Assembly: GCA_016928775.1 (NCBI GenBank)
Contig: JAFGKD010000031.1
Coordinates: forward strand, 1-59,999
Source: Candidatus Zhuqueibacterota bacterium
Lineage (GTDB): Bacteria > Zhuqueibacterota > Zhuqueibacteria > Residuimicrobiales > Krinioviventaceae
Direction: 5' to 3'
DNA length: 59,999 bases
Positions 36,481-45,154 of this stretch are shown here, in pieces. The number at the start of each line of letters is the position of its first letter. The stretch's first letter is position 1. The notes below the pieces were generated by a model. It was not told the origin of the DNA. It saw only the letters and a program-made list of their open reading frames with translations, and made no database searches. A program made the position numbers and the translations under genes.

Positions 36481-37821
36481 ATGCTGGAATATACTTTCAA
36501 GACTACAAATGAATCGGCGACTTCACTCGAAGAACTAGTCGAATTGTGCGATCAGCATTGGGATGAAGCTAAAAGTCATCTTTACAGCAAAAATCGTCCT
36601 ATTGAGGACTGGCTTATAATGGCATGCCGCGATAAGCAAAGCAATCTGAACGATATCGATAAAGAAAGATATCGGAATCTGGCAAAGACAATAAGGGAAA
36701 TAACAAAGGAGAATGAAGATTGGGATGTTGGCCTGGAAAGATTTCTACAGAGTACGGCTCTTGTTGATGATCCAACACCAGAACTAGATTTTCAAGAGAT
36801 CCACATCGACACTCTGAAAAATATAAATCAAACCAAGTTACACCTAAAAAATATGGGGCGCGGCCACCTCTACGGTACGATCAAATCTGGCCCAAATCTG
36901 ACTGTTGAACCGCAGAATTTTAGTGGAAATGACGTTGAAATCATTGTAACGATCAGCGATAGCATCGTGCAATCGAAAGGCGTCAGCAAGAGTGAAATTG
37001 TTATCTCAACAAATGCGCAAAGACGTGCCGCCAAAATTAGTATCCCTGTACACATCGGAGCAGCTGCCGGTGTCACTCGAGGCACTAAAACAGATCGCAG
37101 CGACGACTCTGATGAGCTCATTATCCAAATACTCGTCCAAAAGGCCGAACGATATATCAATAATCGGGACTGGAATGCCGCTTCAAATGTCATAAACCAG
37201 GTGCTGAAATTTAGTCCTGGGGAAAAAACAGCACTAGATTTAAGAGAAAAAGTAAATAAACAGCGAAGCCAGATAGAATTGCTGCTTAATAAAGCGCAGG
37301 ATGAGCTCAAGTTTCTCAGGCTGCATGAGGCGGACGAATTATATAAGCGTGTTCTCCAGCTTGAGCCAGGCAATCCGATTGCGAGACAAGGAATTCAACG
37401 AGTTCGGGAACAAAGGCAGCTGCAGGAGCAGATGAAAAAGGGTTGTGCCCTTACCGGAGCCGGACTCGTCGTTGGTATCGGAGTGGGGTGGCTGATAAGT
37501 CGAACCGCCGAATCCACATGGTTCATTTTATATAGTGGATTATTTTCGATGACAATGACGATCACATTGCTCAACGGTCTCTTTTTGCTGCAAAACAAGG
37601 CTCAGGGATTGCTCAACACGCTGCTATTGCCAGTTGGACAACTCTCTATTTTATTTGGAACGTATGTGCTGTGGCAAAACTGGATAATTTCTATAGTTCT
37701 TGCTTTGACAGCTGGACAATTCCTTTTCTTGCAACTGCAGGCAACATTTTGTTGGGATATCTATAAGACTCGATCAACGGGAAATATTAAGAATGCACTC
37801 CGCAATCTGAGCTTGCAGTAG
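36481..37821 (+). CDS. Membrane protein with AAA-shared N-terminal module, Ig-like domain, TPR-like helices and 4 TM segments
   Basis: 446 residues after AAAGGAACTATT. Residues 1-95 (LEYTFKTTNESATSLEELVE, LCDQHWDEAKSHLY, RPIEDWLI, GLERFLQS) align with the C-terminal modules of AAA-2 and AAA-3. Residues about 97-185 are Ig-like (LHLKNMGRGHLYGTIKSGPN, ISTNAQRRAAKISIPVHIG), of the kind found in abundant bacterial regulatory proteins. Residues about 205-315 are TPR/coiled-coil helices (AERYINNRDWNAASNVINQV, LHEADELYKRVLQLEPGN). Four hydrophobic segments occupy about 320-430. With no signal peptide, the N-terminal part should face the cytosol, where it could dock the ATPases. Role inferred from shared module and position. 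Confidence 0.75.
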   Translation: MLEYTFKTTNESATSLEELVELCDQHWDEAKSHLYSKNRPIEDWLIMACRDKQSNLNDIDKERYRNLAKTIREITKENEDWDVGLERFLQSTALVDDPTPELDFQEIHIDTLKNINQTKLHLKNMGRGHLYGTIKSGPNLTVEPQNFSGNDVEIIVTISDSIVQSKGVSKSEIVISTNAQRRAAKISIPVHIGAAAGVTRGTKTDRSDDSDELIIQILVQKAERYINNRDWNAASNVINQVLKFSPGEKTALDLREKVNKQRSQIELLLNKAQDELKFLRLHEADELYKRVLQLEPGNPIARQGIQRVREQRQLQEQMKKGCALTGAGLVVGIGVGWLISRTAESTWFILYSGLFSMTMTITLLNGLFLLQNKAQGLLNTLLLPVGQLSILFGTYVLWQNWIISIVLALTAGQFLFLQLQATFCWDIYKTRSTGNIKNALRNLSLQ

Positions 37822-37866
37822 ACATACAAAGAACCATCGATCACTAAATACGAAAACACCAATACT

Positions 37867-39657
37867 ATGACTAAAAATAAGTTAATATCAATGAATCAAG
37901 AGCTCGAGAGCTTGCTTTTTCAAAGGCAATGGCGTTCCATTCTTATCTCAATACTGATTTTAATTTTAACACTCTTGGCTTGTCAGCGATTTGAATCTGA
38001 GAACGAAATCAGCGCACCGGATAAGCTGACCGTTGTCCTTGCACCATTAAGAAATGTATCCGGCCGCAACGCTGGCGACACTGTCATTCAAAAAGTTGAC
38101 AGCGCCTTTACTAATATCCTTCGGTCGAATTCGAGAGTGCAAAGTCCACGTCCTGAAGAGGTGAAAGCAATTATAGACGCTGAGCGCATTTCACAAAATG
38201 ATCTCATGCAGGAACAGACGGCGAAAACATTGGCGAAGCAACTTGGCGCCCAATATGTCGTTCAAGGATCATGTGATATTTTACAAGAAAGAGTTTACCT
38301 CTTGCTACAATTTTACGATGCGGAAGAGCAGCGTGCTATAGAGTGGATCGACGAGAATGACGAGTCGTCCATCGCCCTGCTAAATAAAATCGCACCTATT
38401 TTTAAAGAAATTGTCGATACGCTGATTCTACATCAGTTGCTACTGATTGCAGCACAGCCTTCACCTGCTCTGTCAGCGACCGAAACAGATTCAGCTCAAA
38501 TGACTGTAATAACGGCAGTAACGGATACCAACAGGTTTATAGGTGAAGAGGGAACGCTGGCCGGCCTTAAACAAATGAGCCGTTACTATTTAAGCATAAT
38601 CGAAAAAGACTCAACCGATATAAACGCTCATTGCGAGGTAGCGTACGCGCTTGTAAGAACAGCATCAATTTTACATATCAACAAACAATACAATTTGCTA
38701 AGATGGATAAAGGATGATTCTGACAAGTCGAAGGCGATAGATTCGCTTTTTACACGTGCCAAGCACTATTTGCAGCGCGCGCAAAATATAAACGCCGGGC
38801 ACGCCAGGGTGCTGGCCGTTGAATCAATTTTGCAAAGGAAACTTGGCAATAATCCCAAAGCGGTCAAGTTGGCTAAGCAAGCGTTCGATGCAGATTCAAC
38901 AGATGTACGCGTGCTCGAGGCTTATGAACTGACGAGAATCAAATCAGCGGAAATTATCGCTCTTTATCGACGTTTGGTTGATCTCGTGCCGGATAATCCT
39001 TACTATTGGTGGCAGTTGGGCAACTTTGCGTCAAAGTCCAAGGATAAAAAAGCATTCTATCAGAAAGCTCTAAATCTTAATCCAGCCTACACGAGATCGG
39101 AGATCTCGCTAATTTTAATGCAGTGGAAATTCAGCCCGAAAAGAATTAAAGCACTCGGAGAAATCGCCAAATCCGACTCGGAGGTAAAATTCTTGGCGAA
39201 ATATCATATATTAAAAGGATTCTTGGATGCGATCTGGTGGATAATCATTATTTTAGTCATTCTATTCAATTTTTTCAGCAGGTTACAGCAGAGCTGGAAA
39301 TGGATTATACCACTCTATTTAGTGGCACAATTGTGTTTTATGTTTATTCCCGGTATTGGTAATCGTGTAATTTTTCTGACAAGCCTGAAACAGAGTCTTT
39401 CATTCTTGCTCTATATTGCGTTCTTGATCTCGATATGGAATTTGATTAAAATATGGATGTTGCGGGATTCAGATGACCGAGTCTGGGTCGCTGTGAACAA
39501 ATTTACACGCGGAATGCTTGCACCCTTTAGAAAGCTTTTAGGTGTTTCTGTAGATAGCAATAGAATGGAATTCTCATACTATTTGTTTTTTATTGAATTA
39601 CTTGTTCTCAATGCTTTTATTCAACAAGTCTTTATAAGATTAATGCGGTTGTGGTAA
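37867..39657 (+). CDS. Envelope protein with TolB-N/FlgO-like domain, TPRs and C-terminal membrane helices
   Basis: 596 residues. Near the N-terminus a hydrophobic segment with a lipobox-like end (LILILTLLACQR, Cys near 37) implies export or anchoring. Residues about 50-165 resemble the TolB N-terminal/FlgO-type fold: LTVVLAPLRNVSG, DTVIQKVDSAFTNILRSNSR, AKTLAKQLGAQYVVQGSCDI, VYLLLQFYDAEEQRAIEW. Residues about 225-440 are TPR-like (NAHCEVAYALVRTA, AKHYLQRAQNINAGHARVLA, NPYYWWQLGNF, YQKALNLNP). About 455-590 contain four hydrophobic helices. Starts 45 bases after the preceding membrane protein. A scaffold or sensor in the envelope is likely; no enzyme motif. Confidence 0.7.
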   Translation: MTKNKLISMNQELESLLFQRQWRSILISILILILTLLACQRFESENEISAPDKLTVVLAPLRNVSGRNAGDTVIQKVDSAFTNILRSNSRVQSPRPEEVKAIIDAERISQNDLMQEQTAKTLAKQLGAQYVVQGSCDILQERVYLLLQFYDAEEQRAIEWIDENDESSIALLNKIAPIFKEIVDTLILHQLLLIAAQPSPALSATETDSAQMTVITAVTDTNRFIGEEGTLAGLKQMSRYYLSIIEKDSTDINAHCEVAYALVRTASILHINKQYNLLRWIKDDSDKSKAIDSLFTRAKHYLQRAQNINAGHARVLAVESILQRKLGNNPKAVKLAKQAFDADSTDVRVLEAYELTRIKSAEIIALYRRLVDLVPDNPYYWWQLGNFASKSKDKKAFYQKALNLNPAYTRSEISLILMQWKFSPKRIKALGEIAKSDSEVKFLAKYHILKGFLDAIWWIIIILVILFNFFSRLQQSWKWIIPLYLVAQLCFMFIPGIGNRVIFLTSLKQSLSFLLYIAFLISIWNLIKIWMLRDSDDRVWVAVNKFTRGMLAPFRKLLGVSVDSNRMEFSYYLFFIELLVLNAFIQQVFIRLMRLW

Positions 39658-39709
39658 TCTAGGCTATTTTGATTGAAAAAATGACGTTCAAAAATTGCAG
39701 GATTTTTTT

Positions 39710-40558
39710 ATGAAACAACCAACGGGTATAAAATTAAAGCAGACATTATGGCTATTTTCAATTATTACATTCTGTGCCGTATTTGTTAGCTGTGACGTTG
39801 GATTAAAAAATATAGTCGGAGATGAAAAAGGTTTCGTCATCAACTATAAAGGTCCTTCCGCACAAAAATGGATTCAAGTCAAAGACGCCGATGACAGGAG
39901 AAAGCTAGCCGACGATCGTCTCTCTATTTTGAATCTGGATATTTTAAAATATCCTTACACTGTCGAGAGTATGGTCGTTCATTCAAGATTTATGCTCAAA
40001 AGAAAGTTTGCAGGGATATCAGTCGTTCGTATAAATATTCCGCCAGAATTGAATCAACGCCTTTTAGAACAGAGCATTACGGAGTGCGAAGAGTTTACAC
40101 AATCTGCCTGGTTTAACAAGACTGTTAGTTTTGCGGATATACAATATGTGCAATATACTGAGGGGAAAGAATTTTTTATCGCGGAGAGAAGCGATCGTGG
40201 TCTAAAAGATATTCTTGCACTGGTCGCACAATCTGATGGCGTTTATCTCTTTTCATTTTATGCTCCAAAAAATGATTTCGATGAAGAATATGGTAAAATA
40301 TTTCGGTCAATGCTTACCTGGATATCTTTTGATAAAGCTCAGATAGAAAAAGCCTATGCAAAAACTGTAGCAGGATTTTTTACGGGAATTTGGCATGGCC
40401 TTTTTTGGCTGCTTCGCTGGTTCTACTCATTGGGTGAATACTATGATGTTTGGCCTGATCGTCATTCTGGTTTCGGTTATATAAGCGGCTTTACTATCGG
40501 CATTACCCTGGCAATTCTTTCTACGCTGCTAAATACCGGGAGCAGAACGCGTTCATAA
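39710..40558 (+). CDS. Lipoprotein with C-terminal membrane helices, last gene of the AAA cluster
   Basis: 282 residues; ATG 39710 preferred to 39695 because it begins a lipoprotein signal (FCAVFVSC, Cys near 28). The exported part (about 30-215) is mixed alpha/beta: FVINYKGPSAQKWIQVKDAD, VHSRFMLKRKFAGISVVRIN, GKEFFIAERSDRGLKDILAL, GVYLFSFYAPKNDFDEEYGK, IFRSMLTWISFD. The pattern of a strand, a residue string R-G-L-x-D and a final F-x-x-[MI]-L-x-[ST] helix recalls small PsbP/lipoprotein-like domains, but I cannot fix a family. Two hydrophobic segments near the end (GFFTGIWHGLFWLLRWFY and FTIGITLAILSTLL). Its position 52 bases after the previous gene makes it a probable partner. Confidence 0.65.
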   Translation: MKQPTGIKLKQTLWLFSIITFCAVFVSCDVGLKNIVGDEKGFVINYKGPSAQKWIQVKDADDRRKLADDRLSILNLDILKYPYTVESMVVHSRFMLKRKFAGISVVRINIPPELNQRLLEQSITECEEFTQSAWFNKTVSFADIQYVQYTEGKEFFIAERSDRGLKDILALVAQSDGVYLFSFYAPKNDFDEEYGKIFRSMLTWISFDKAQIEKAYAKTVAGFFTGIWHGLFWLLRWFYSLGEYYDVWPDRHSGFGYISGFTIGITLAILSTLLNTGSRTRS

Positions 40559-40730
40559 TTTGGCTACAGCGCCTAAGTTGCTGCCTAGATCAAAACCACA
40601 AAGATCAGCTCTACTTGGCACGAATATTATGCACGCCCGATCCAAGAAATTGAATTTCTCCTCACATTTTCTTATATTCCTGAAAAATTTTTTCTGATAT
40701 CCAGGGCAAATCAGGACTTTGGTAAACGAT

Positions 40731-42713
40731 ATGAAATATCTGTTTTTATTGATTTCTCTGCCGGCTTTGAGTCTGGCGGAGTTCCAGACTCACGTTTACG
40801 CCCGTTTTCGCGCTGCCGATGAGCAAACCTGGCGCGATTATATTTATAATGCACAAACGGTCTCCAAAGACTCTGCCATTGATATTCGATTTTATCATCT
40901 CACTCTCGATGTGGCGGTGCACAAAAAGTATATTCAGGGGGATGTGCTCATTCGGTTTGATTCCCGCATCGATGATCTACAGCAGATCCGACTTGACCTG
41001 CAGCGTAATTTTCAAATCGACAGTTTGACCGGACATGCAACATCATTCAGTTTCGAAAAAGATGTATTGACTGTGACGCTTGACAAACCGTACAAGCGCG
41101 GCCAGTCAGCAGAGATAAGAATTTTTTATCAGGGTTTGCCGCCGCTTATCAACAACACCAAAGGACTTCGCTATGAGCGGCATGGACGCAATGAGCCGAT
41201 CATCGCCAACCTGTCCACGCCGTACCTTGCGCATTACTGGTGGCCTTGCAAAGATGGCCCCGGAGACAAAGCCGATTCCGTCTATATTGATGTCACGATT
41301 CCGGATACGACGATCCAGGGTATCCCGCTTAAAGTGGTGTCGAATGGCAAATTGGCAAGGACTTGGAGCCACGAAAACAAAAAAACATTTTTTTGGCGTG
41401 AACGCTATCCCGTTGTGCCGTACTATGTGAACATTGCTATCTCCAACTATGTCTCGTTTGTGCACTGGTCCGGCGGCTGGCGCGGCAAGGGCACGCCAAT
41501 TGAATATCATGTGTTCGAGAACACGTTTCCTGCGGCATTGAGTGGATTTGAAAACTTTGCGGACGTATTAAATTTTTTTGCTACCTGCTTTGGCGCCTAT
41601 CCGTTCAAGAATGAAAAGTATGCCATGTGCGAGCTGGGCTTTTACAGCGCCATCGAAAAGCAGACCAATACTGTCATGGGCGGTATGACCGAGGAGTGGT
41701 TTGACGTCGCCGTACACGAATTGGCTCATATGTGGTTCGGGGATATGATTACCTGCGCATCCTGGCACCATGGTTGGCTCAATGAAGGATTTGCAACCTA
41801 TGCCGAAGGGCTCTGGATTGAACATCTTTATGGTCATGACATGTACAAAAAATACATGCAATCCATTCGATATGTGGCCGGCGGTACAACATACCTGACA
41901 GATACTTCCAATCCATTCAACGTGTTTATTCCCATTATTTACGATAAAGGCGCCTGGGTGCTGCACATGCTGCGCGGCATTTTGGGCGACGAGATTTTTT
42001 TCAATACAATAAAAGCGTATGCTGGAGATAAAGAGTTTAGATTCGATCACGCAACGACAGAAGATTTTCGAGACGTCTGCGAACGTGTAAGCGGCCTCGA
42101 CCTCGATAGCTTTTTTACGCAGTGGATTTACGACGAATATTACCCGATTTATCGCTATAATTATTGGCAGGACTCTGAAAGCACTCTCTGGAAAATACGC
42201 ATCGATCAGGTGCAAAATGACAGGGGACGTCGACCTGTTTTTGAGATGCCAGTACAACTGCTCATCCAGTTTGCGGACGGCAGCGATACACTGTGCACAG
42301 TTTTGAATCAGCACATTTCTCAAATCTATTCTTTACCTTTTCATCAGGATATCATCAGCATAAAGCTTGATCCGGAGGACTGGATACTCTGTCAAAAGGG
42401 CGTCAACAGTTTTGTAAAGGCGAACCACCAACCACATCAAGTGCAGCTCTATCCAAACTATCCCAATCCGTTCAACAGCACGACAGCAATCAAATTTTAT
42501 TGCCCGACTATGACGCTGGTAGAGGTGACGGTGCGAAATCTCCTGGGCCAACATGTCAAAACGTTGCTGCGTCGAATTGTTGAACCGGGTGAACAAAAGC
42601 TTCTCTGGGATGGACGAGATGAATATGGTGAAATGATGCCATCCGGTCTCTATTTGATTTCAATGCAAAGCCGGAATGATCACAAAATAGTGAAAGCGAT
42701 TTTGTTAGAATAG
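40731..42713 (+). CDS. M1 family aminopeptidase-like metallopeptidase with type IX sorting tail
   Basis: 660 residues. ATG 40731 begins a signal peptide (MKYLFLLISLPALSLA); an in-frame TTG at 40719 is ignored. The M1 N-terminal sandwich (FYHLTLDVAVHKKYIQGDVL, LAHYWWPCKDGPGDKAD) leads to the zinc site HELAHMWFGDM near 328 and the third ligand in GWLNEGFATYAEG near 351. The usual GAMEN exopeptidase motif is replaced by YSAIEKQTNTVMGG, so substrate choice may differ. DKGAWVLHMLRGILGD and FFTQWIYDEYYPIY are also typical. The last 80 residues are a Por sorting domain (YPNYPNPFNSTTAIKFYCPT ... SGLYLISM ... AILLE). Secreted peptide degradation. Confidence 0.92.
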   Translation: MKYLFLLISLPALSLAEFQTHVYARFRAADEQTWRDYIYNAQTVSKDSAIDIRFYHLTLDVAVHKKYIQGDVLIRFDSRIDDLQQIRLDLQRNFQIDSLTGHATSFSFEKDVLTVTLDKPYKRGQSAEIRIFYQGLPPLINNTKGLRYERHGRNEPIIANLSTPYLAHYWWPCKDGPGDKADSVYIDVTIPDTTIQGIPLKVVSNGKLARTWSHENKKTFFWRERYPVVPYYVNIAISNYVSFVHWSGGWRGKGTPIEYHVFENTFPAALSGFENFADVLNFFATCFGAYPFKNEKYAMCELGFYSAIEKQTNTVMGGMTEEWFDVAVHELAHMWFGDMITCASWHHGWLNEGFATYAEGLWIEHLYGHDMYKKYMQSIRYVAGGTTYLTDTSNPFNVFIPIIYDKGAWVLHMLRGILGDEIFFNTIKAYAGDKEFRFDHATTEDFRDVCERVSGLDLDSFFTQWIYDEYYPIYRYNYWQDSESTLWKIRIDQVQNDRGRRPVFEMPVQLLIQFADGSDTLCTVLNQHISQIYSLPFHQDIISIKLDPEDWILCQKGVNSFVKANHQPHQVQLYPNYPNPFNSTTAIKFYCPTMTLVEVTVRNLLGQHVKTLLRRIVEPGEQKLLWDGRDEYGEMMPSGLYLISMQSRNDHKIVKAILLE

Positions 42714-42735
42714 CTTTTAAATAAAGGAGTGCAAC

Positions 42736-43119
42736 ATGAAACCCCTGTTTTTCGTGCTCTGTTGTGGACTGGTATTTTTCGGCTGTCAACGAGATTTGTC
42801 GGGCCCAAGTGTGATCGTTAACGATGTACAAATCACACTCTCGGAGGAATCATTTATCATTTATAATGGCACAGAATCAGAGCTACGCTTTTTTTTGGTG
42901 GAACAAGGGTCGCTGGCACTTGTCACCTGGGCGCCCTACTGTTTGCCCAAAGGACTCATTATCCCGCCAAAAAACAGCGTCACCGTTGAATTCGAGGCTA
43001 TTTATGGCTACAAAAAGGATTGTCTGGTCGTATTTCACTGGTGGCCCTGCTACCAAGTCGACGGCAAACTGCAGCCGGGCGATATCCAATCAACGGTTCT
43101 ATCAACGATCCCTGAATAG
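42736..43119 (+). CDS. Small lipoprotein of unknown function
   Basis: 127 residues, AAGGAGTGCAAC before the ATG, lipoprotein signal ending VFFGC. Short beta-rich mature part (FIIYNGTESELRFFLVEQGS, VTVEFEAIYGYKKD) with several Cys (WAPYCLP, KDCLVV, WWPCYQVDG) that could form disulfides. It starts 22 bases after the M1 peptidase stop and is probably co-transcribed. No family recognised. Downstream, 43120-43392 holds no gene. Confidence 0.75.
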   Translation: MKPLFFVLCCGLVFFGCQRDLSGPSVIVNDVQITLSEESFIIYNGTESELRFFLVEQGSLALVTWAPYCLPKGLIIPPKNSVTVEFEAIYGYKKDCLVVFHWWPCYQVDGKLQPGDIQSTVLSTIPE

Positions 43120-43392
43120 ATATATTATTCCTTACGGCTAATCTGAAAAATTTACTCACATGACGACGCGTGTCCTTGTTAATTTCCGGCATGAGTTTGG
43201 AGTGCGCTCACTGTGTGAGCGCCGACGGTGAAACAGTCAATTTAGGGCCTCAGTGTAAATAATTGAAAAGAGTACCGTCCCAGTAGCATAAATTTAACTT
43301 GCACAAGAGAAATGCTTTCCTATATTAAAATCACTTGATATGGCCAGAATTTTTTGCTCAATAAAAACGTCGATATTACTTTGGAGAGAGAT

Positions 43393-44742
43393 ATGGAAAA
43401 AAAAATAACCTCGAGACGAACTTTTCTGCAAGCCTCAACTGCTGCAACATTTTCGTTTTTTTATATACCGAGCCGATTACTGGGACAGGATGCGCCCAGC
43501 AATAAACTGAATATCGCCGGAGTTGGTGTTGGTGGTATGGGAGCCGGTAATTTGCGAGCCTGTGAGGGGGAAAATATCATCGCCTTGTGCGACGTAGATA
43601 GCAGGTATGCCGCTGGCACATTTGCAAAATATCCGAACGCGCGAGTCTATAAAGACTATCGTGTGATGTTTGAAAAGGAGAAGGATATCGATGCGGTCGT
43701 CGTTGCGACGCCGGATCATACCCATGCGGTCATCACCATGGCGGCGATGCAATCAGGCAAGCATGTCTTTTGCCAAAAACCATTGACCCACACGGTGTAT
43801 GAAGCGCGCAAAATCACCGAGGCAGCGCGTTATTATAAAGTGCAAACGCAAATGGGCAATCAAGGCCATTCTTCCGAACACATTCGTTTGTTGAAGGAAT
43901 GGCTGGCGGATGGTGCCATCGGCCCGGTGCGTGAGGTACATGCGTGGACGGATCGTCCCGTCGGTGGCGATCCGTGGTCGACATTTGCCGTGCAGGCGCA
44001 ACCAACCGATACCCCGCCGGTGCCGGACTTTCTGGACTGGGACTTGTGGCTTGGCCCGGTGCGCTATCGGCCGTATCACCCGGATTATCATCCGACCACA
44101 TGGCGCGCCTGGCTGGATTTTGGCACCGGCGCCATGGGAGACATGGGCTGCCATATCCTTGATCCGGCTTTTTATGCCCTTGACCTGGTGGCGCCATCCA
44201 TGGTGCAGGCAACATCAACACATTGGGAGCCGGAGGTGGCATCACAAACATTCCCGCGTGCCTCCATCGTTCGTTTGGAGTTTCCCGCTCGCGGCGAGCA
44301 GCCGCCGGTTAAATTGACCTGGTACGATGGCCGACTCATGCCGCCGATTCCTCCTGAGCTGGAACCCGGGCGAAAACTGCCCGCCAGCGGCGCGTTGCTT
44401 TTGGGCGACAAGGGCGTCATTCTGCATGGCTCGCACGGCGCCGGCGGGATGCGCATCGTTCCCGAAGAAAAAATGCAAGCCTATACCCCGCCACCCAGAA
44501 CAATTCCGCGCGTCAACGATACGCACGAAGGCGACTGGATCCGCGCCTGCAAAGACGGCAAACCGGCCAGCTCAAAGTTCGATTACGGTGGCCCCCTTAC
44601 CGAGATGGCACTGCTCGGCATGATTGCCATTCAAATCAAGGATCAACGCCTGCAGTGGGATGCCGAAAATCTGCGCTTCACCAACAATGAGCAGGCCAAT
44701 GCCCTGCTGCATATCGACTATCGCGAAGGGTGGACATTGTAA
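43393..44742 (+). CDS. Tat-exported Gfo/Idh/MocA family oxidoreductase
   Basis: 449 residues. ATG 43393 follows GGAGAG and opens a Tat signal (TSRRTFLQASTAATFSFFYI). The Rossmann domain has NIAGVGVGGMGAGNLRACEG, ALCDVDSRYA, DAVVVATPDHTHAVITMAAM, and the family motif GKHVFCQKPLTHTVYEAR with the catalytic-type KP. The C-terminal domain shows MGNQGHSSEHIRLLKEWLAD, IGPVREVHAWTDRP and WLDFGTGAMGDMGCHILDPA. Exported members of this family are abundant in FCB and planctomycete genomes and act on sugars or sugar derivatives with a tightly bound nicotinamide cofactor. Visibly more G/C-rich than the AAA cluster upstream. Confidence 0.93.
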   Translation: MEKKITSRRTFLQASTAATFSFFYIPSRLLGQDAPSNKLNIAGVGVGGMGAGNLRACEGENIIALCDVDSRYAAGTFAKYPNARVYKDYRVMFEKEKDIDAVVVATPDHTHAVITMAAMQSGKHVFCQKPLTHTVYEARKITEAARYYKVQTQMGNQGHSSEHIRLLKEWLADGAIGPVREVHAWTDRPVGGDPWSTFAVQAQPTDTPPVPDFLDWDLWLGPVRYRPYHPDYHPTTWRAWLDFGTGAMGDMGCHILDPAFYALDLVAPSMVQATSTHWEPEVASQTFPRASIVRLEFPARGEQPPVKLTWYDGRLMPPIPPELEPGRKLPASGALLLGDKGVILHGSHGAGGMRIVPEEKMQAYTPPPRTIPRVNDTHEGDWIRACKDGKPASSKFDYGGPLTEMALLGMIAIQIKDQRLQWDAENLRFTNNEQANALLHIDYREGWTL

Positions 44743-44800
44743 AGTGTTGATCAATGTCGTTGTACTGTGCTGAAATCTTTGGGCGCTGCAACGTTTGGTG

Positions 44801-45112
44801 GCCACGGATTTTCACGGCGCGGCCAAAGGCCGCAACCAAAATGGTCCGCGGATGAAACGGATTATATAGCGCAGCCTTGTTGTAAAGTATTTGTATCAAA
44901 ATCTTGCTAAAATAAAAGATGTCGCGGATTATCCGGATCAATATGATTTGAAAATGATTTCAAGTCCGTGCAATCCGCGGACATTGGTCCATGGATTACG
45001 CGGATCTTTTTGATGTGGATAACGGATAATGTCATTCATTTTAATCATTTTTAAGCTCCAGCGCCAAAACTTTCTCGAAGCAAAGCCGAAAAATCCGTGC
45101 TCATCCGTGTCT
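44801..45112. repeat. Dispersed noncoding element, copy A (inverted to copy B at 52.8 kb)
   Basis: Starts with GCCACGGATTTTCACGG (44801-44817), which is the exact reverse complement of 52854-52870, and ends with a block (about 45029-45112) whose reverse complement closely matches 52755-52842. A hairpin box GCGGCCAAAGGCCGC follows the first block. The middle (about 44830-45025) has further CCGCGGAT-type pieces and appears as an insertion relative to copy B. It explains why an apparent in-frame start of the GH5 gene at 45029 is not real. Confidence 0.8.
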
Positions 45113-45154
45113 TCCCATACATTCATGTCGCCGGCTAAATTGAAAGGTAAAAAA

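Noticed and set aside
45029..45154. N-terminal extension of the GH5 lipoprotein from the ATG at 45029
   Set aside because: These codons lie inside the dispersed repeat, and the ATG at 45155 begins a clean lipoprotein signal with a ribosome site.
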